A stretch of DNA of 44,247 nt from Methanoculleus thermophilus (lineage in GTDB: Archaea > Halobacteriota > Methanomicrobia > Methanomicrobiales > Methanoculleaceae), in the NCBI RefSeq assembly GCF_001571405.1, contig NZ_BCNX01000014.1, positions 1 through 44,247 on the forward strand. The letters are read 5' to 3'. The notes under the pieces are model-generated. The model ran no database searches and had not been told where the DNA came from. It was given only the letters and a program-made list of their open reading frames with translations. Each line of letters begins with the position of its first letter. The stretch's first letter is position 1. This document shows, one piece after another, positions 41,257 to 44,247 of the stretch. Both the position numbers and the translations under genes were made by a program.

Positions 41257-42561
41257 TCACACAATCCGGTAGCCGTCCGGCGGCACGTGGATCACGAATC
41301 GTGCCCCCTCACCAGGCGTTCCGGTCTCCTGGATTGTCATGCCGGTGATGGCAAGGATCTCCCGGACAAGGAAGAGCCCCAGTCCGCCATCGGTTCCAAA
41401 GCCGTACGCAAATATCTTCTCCTTATCCGCTTCAGGAATTCCCACCCCGTCGTCCTCGATGTAGATAGAGAGACCATCCTCCTGGATCTGGTAGGTGATG
41501 ACGATCTGCGATACGGTCTTGCCGTGGCGGAAGGCATTCTCGATCAGGTTGGAGAAGACCTGATCGAGCTTGGGGTCGGCGAAGATTTCGAGCCGCTCCA
41601 CCCAGGAGCGGACCGAGATCCCGGGAAGGAGCAGGCATGAGACCACCTCCCGGATAACCCTCTGCAGCGGCTGCCACTCCGGCGGCCGGAGACCGAGGTC
41701 CTGGTAGTCGCGGGTGATCTCAGCGCGGCGCTGCACGAGCCGGGCATCCTCTTCCAGGCTGTTTATGTACTGGCGAACGGCGGGGTCGTCGAACTGCCGT
41801 GTTCCCTCGGCTATCCGCGAAAGAAGCCCAAAGACCGCTGCCATTAGATCGTTCCGGGTGAGGCGCCCAAGCATGTTCAGCCTGGCGTTCGCCTCACGAA
41901 GTGCATCCTCGGCGTTCTTCCGGGCGGTGATGTCGATGAGCGTGAGGACAAACCGTCCTCCCGGGAGCCTGCCGCCCGATACAAGCGCCCGAACTGCAGA
42001 CCCGTCGATGCGGCGGAGGGTTGTCTCATACCCGTATGCAGCCCCATCCCTGCGGATCTTTGCTACAAACTCGTCCCAGGTCTCGGGATCGTCGATGAAC
42101 CGGGTGATGGGCTCTCTAATCAGGCCGCGGATCGTGGAGCCGAGGAGGGTTGCTCCCACGTAGTTGACCTCCTCGATGCGCGTTCCGTCGTCCGGCGCGA
42201 TGATGAGTGTTCCTGCCTCTGAGTTGTCGAATATCCCGCGGTAGCGCTCCTCCTGCTCCCGGAGCCGGAATGAGAGGAGTGATACGACGGCACCGATAGC
42301 TACGTAAACTGCGGCTCGCGCAACAACCGAGACGATCTGCTCGGCTCCCCCCTCAAAGATGAGCAGGGCCGTTGCAAGATAACCCAGGCTCAGAGCAATC
42401 GAGAAGACGACGCCGTGTCGGGGATACCAGTATGCGGCAAGCACGATCGGGATATACATCAGGTGCGGGAAGATGGTCGTGATTCCGGCGGAAAGCCCGA
42501 CGATGTTCGCGGCAAAAGCGATGATGGTCGCTATCGCAAGCAGGAGGAGCGGGTATCCCGG
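41257..42561 (-). CDS. Membrane PAS sensor histidine-kinase-like protein; phospho-acceptor His replaced
   Basis: About 435 residues if the whole open frame is used. Four hydrophobic segments (including AIATIIAFAANIVGLSAGI and GVVFSIALSLGYLATALLIF) precede a PAS domain (about 105-215) and a kinase core. The H-box, which in methanogen kinases reads TRHDI, is TRNDL here: the His is Asn (AAC at 41851-41853). The ATPase N-box (NLIENAFRHGK), G1 (DDGVGIP) and G2 (GGLGLFL) look intact. The first standard start in frame is ATG at 42459, which cuts off the first membrane segments. The frame reaches 42561, then meets a TGA overlapping an out-of-frame ATG (42563-42565). The start is unresolved. Confidence 0.88.
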   Translation of the reverse strand, partial: PGYPLLLLAIATIIAFAANIVGLSAGITTIFPHLMYIPIVLAAYWYPRHGVVFSIALSLGYLATALLIFEGGAEQIVSVVARAAVYVAIGAVVSLLSFRLREQEERYRGIFDNSEAGTLIIAPDDGTRIEEVNYVGATLLGSTIRGLIREPITRFIDDPETWDEFVAKIRRDGAAYGYETTLRRIDGSAVRALVSGGRLPGGRFVLTLIDITARKNAEDALREANARLNMLGRLTRNDLMAAVFGLLSRIAEGTRQFDDPAVRQYINSLEEDARLVQRRAEITRDYQDLGLRPPEWQPLQRVIREVVSCLLLPGISVRSWVERLEIFADPKLDQVFSNLIENAFRHGKTVSQIVITYQIQEDGLSIYIEDDGVGIPEADKEKIFAYGFGTDGGLGLFLVREILAITGMTIQETGTPGEGARFVIHVPPDGYRIV

Positions 42562-42846
42562 TCATTCCTCCCCGCGAACTGGCGCAGTTGAATATTCAGG
42601 GTATCCGCCTCCTGTTGTCGATTTGGAGTGTAGGCGGCTTACCAATGGTCAGGAGAGGAGATACTTCTCTATAATACGCTCTCTGCATGATCCCTACTAG
42701 GCGCTTTGGTCTTGGGTGCTTAAAATAACTCTGATCGCAAGATCGGTCCGCCTGGTCCGGCATATCCCGCGTCTCTCTATCCCGCGTGGCACTGGGTTAT
42801 GAAAAGGCATATGCACACCGTTCTGCCATTACTCTTCTGGGAAACC

Positions 42847-44247
42847 ATGAAGATCTCACTCCTCCAGGTGAACACGGTTGTCGGCGATCTGACCGGCAAC
42901 GCCGACCGGATAGCGGCTGGTGTCAGGGAGGCGTCCCGGTACCGGCCTGACCTGATCGTGGCACCGGAGCTCTCTCTGATCGGCTGCCCGCCCCATGACC
43001 TGCTCCTCCAGACCGGATTTGTTAAAAAGAGCCTTGCAGTTCTTGAAGATCTGGCCGCCGATCTTTCAGGCGCGCCACCGGTGCTTCTTGGTTTTGCGGA
43101 GCCAAACCTCTCCGGGACCGGCCGGCCGCTCTTCAATGCCGCAGCCCTCCTTCGGGATGGGGAGGTGAGGGAGACATTTCGAAAGACCCGGCTCTCCCGA
43201 AATATTCCCGATGAGGAGCGATACTTTGAGCCGTGGACCGGTACCCCTCAGGTTCTTCGTATTGGCCGGCGAGCGATCGGCGTCTCAATCGGGGACGAGA
43301 TCTGGCGCGGCGGCCCGATGCCGGAGGTGATCGTGAATCTCTCCGCGTCGCCTTTTGTTGCAGGCGCACAGAGTCTGCGGGAAGAGTCCCTCTCCCGGAT
43401 CGCGAAGAGTCACCGGGTGGTAATCGCCAGAGTTAACCTTGTCGGAGGCAATGACGATCTCGTCTTTGACGGTCGGAGTTCTGCCTTCTCTGCTGATGGT
43501 ACGATGGTTGCCCGCGGTGCAGCCTTTGCTGAGGATCTCGTGAACGTCGACCTTGCTCTCCCCTCCCTGCAGGCAGTCGCTCCCGACGACGTGGAGCCCG
43601 AATCGGAGATCTGGCGGGCACTGGTCCTCGGCACCCGGGATTACGTCCATAAGTGCGGTTTTACATCGGTCCACCTCGGTCTCTCCGGCGGGATTGACTC
43701 GTCGCTCGTAGCAGCAATCGCCGTCGAGGCACTCGGTCCGGAGAACGTCCTCGGGGTGCTCCTCCCCTCCCCCTACACCTCCGCCGAGAGCATCGAAGAC
43801 GCCCGTGAACTTGCAGAGAACCTTGGCATCAGAGTGGAGTGCGTCCCAATCAGCCAGATAATGAAGGCATTTGACGGTGCTCTTTCTGATCTCTTTGCCG
43901 GCATGCGCCGCGACGCCACCGAGGAGAACCTTCAGGCCAGGATCCGGGGGACCGTCCTGATGGCCCTCTCGAACAAGTTCGGCTCCATGCTCCTCTCCAC
44001 CGGGAACAAGTCCGAGGCTGCGGTCGGCTACTGCACCCTCTACGGCGACACGGCGGGAGGTCTCTCTGTGATCGGCGATCTCCCGAAGTGCATGGTCTAC
44101 CGGATCTGCCGGTGGCTGAACCGAAAGCATCCCGTCATCCCCGAACGGGTGCTCGAGAAGCCCCCCTCCGCGGAGCTCAGGCCCGGCCAGACCGATCTTG
44201 AGACCCTCCCTCCATATGACCTCCTCGACGCCATCCTCTACCGCTAC
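42847..44247 (+). CDS. nadE: NAD+ synthetase, glutamine-dependent type, C-terminus beyond the window
   Basis: A two-domain NadE: N-terminal nitrilase-type glutaminase (about 1-255) and C-terminal synthetase with the PP-loop LGLSGGIDSSLVAA (about 280-293). The frame is open to the window end, so the last residues are missing. In the glutaminase triad, Glu41 (APELSL) and Lys113 (FRKTRL) are present. The nucleophile position (usually ICED) reads IGDE, with Gly149. This would remove glutaminase activity and leave ammonia as nitrogen donor. ATG at 42847 gives the usual MKISLLQVN start; ATG at 42799 is in frame but less likely. Confidence 0.92.
   Translation, partial: MKISLLQVNTVVGDLTGNADRIAAGVREASRYRPDLIVAPELSLIGCPPHDLLLQTGFVKKSLAVLEDLAADLSGAPPVLLGFAEPNLSGTGRPLFNAAALLRDGEVRETFRKTRLSRNIPDEERYFEPWTGTPQVLRIGRRAIGVSIGDEIWRGGPMPEVIVNLSASPFVAGAQSLREESLSRIAKSHRVVIARVNLVGGNDDLVFDGRSSAFSADGTMVARGAAFAEDLVNVDLALPSLQAVAPDDVEPESEIWRALVLGTRDYVHKCGFTSVHLGLSGGIDSSLVAAIAVEALGPENVLGVLLPSPYTSAESIEDARELAENLGIRVECVPISQIMKAFDGALSDLFAGMRRDATEENLQARIRGTVLMALSNKFGSMLLSTGNKSEAAVGYCTLYGDTAGGLSVIGDLPKCMVYRICRWLNRKHPVIPERVLEKPPSAELRPGQTDLETLPPYDLLDAILYRY

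Noticed and set aside
42562-42564. In-frame TGA before the sensor gene read as selenocysteine
   Set aside because: No SECIS-like structure is evident and the family has no selenoprotein members known to me. The TGA overlaps an ATG, which fits a start-site phase problem better.

Overview
The window is a GC-rich euryarchaeal chromosome segment. It carries archaeal 5S rRNA, archaeal-type tRNA genes (one with a bulge-helix-bulge intron), archaeal information-processing genes (L15e, L37Ae, RNase P proteins, proteasome alpha, SBDS, RpoP, Pcc1, prefoldin, NAC, Hef, Trm1, TrmI), ether-lipid synthesis (UbiA) and a heterodisulfide-reductase-A-like flavoprotein. Sensor-kinase architecture and gene content point to a Methanomicrobiales methanogen, for example a Methanoculleus relative. 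That is inference: no mcr or 16S gene is present.

Layout. 1-2.4 kb: end of an rRNA operon, a fasciclin-domain gene, an HNH-like remnant, a Bcr/CflA-type MFS exporter and tRNA-Glu. 2.6-6.5 kb: DRG GTPase, Trm1, tRNA-Arg, UbiA lipid prenyltransferase and a bactofilin-like protein. 6.5-10 kb: a tightly overlapping minus-strand operon of gamma-carbonic anhydrase, a short HdrA-like protein, MtnA and DUF116. 10.4-12.6 kb: CoaD, PyrB/PyrI and a tiny Cys-rich protein. 12.6-15.5 kb: a minus-strand run of RecJ-like DHH protein, PUA protein, NAC and TrmI. 15.5-16.2 kb: a gene-free stretch of long inverted repeats and hairpin repeats. 16.2-18.2 kb: NAD(P)H-hydrate repair and MoaC. 18.3-23.2 kb: the archaeal ribosome/RNase P/proteasome superoperon, without the exosome genes. 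23.2-31 kb: an isopropylmalate-synthase-family gene, tRNA-Tyr (with intron), tRNA-Asp, small conserved proteins, Hef and GlyS. 31-39.5 kb: assorted single genes including a Cmi4-like regulator, UPF0173 hydrolase, tandem rhodanese, an SLC13-type transporter, Clp1-like kinase, PNPOx-like protein, a secreted protein and a phosphoesterase. 40-44.2 kb: a histidine-kinase-like sensor followed by a USP-USP-GNAT fusion, then NAD synthetase running off the end.

Most interesting observations. (1) A membrane sensor with Asn in place of the phospho-acceptor His is paired with a fusion of two universal-stress domains and an acetyltransferase. (2) NadE appears to lack its glutaminase nucleophile (Gly for Cys). 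(3) Three genes (fasciclin, isopropylmalate synthase, sensor) have a conserved N-terminal frame with no usable start codon; in each it lies exactly one base out of phase with an ATG and begins right after ATGA. (4) A 100-bp long inverted repeat is followed by hairpin repeat units in head-to-head orientation. All functions are assigned by reading motifs; no database search was run.
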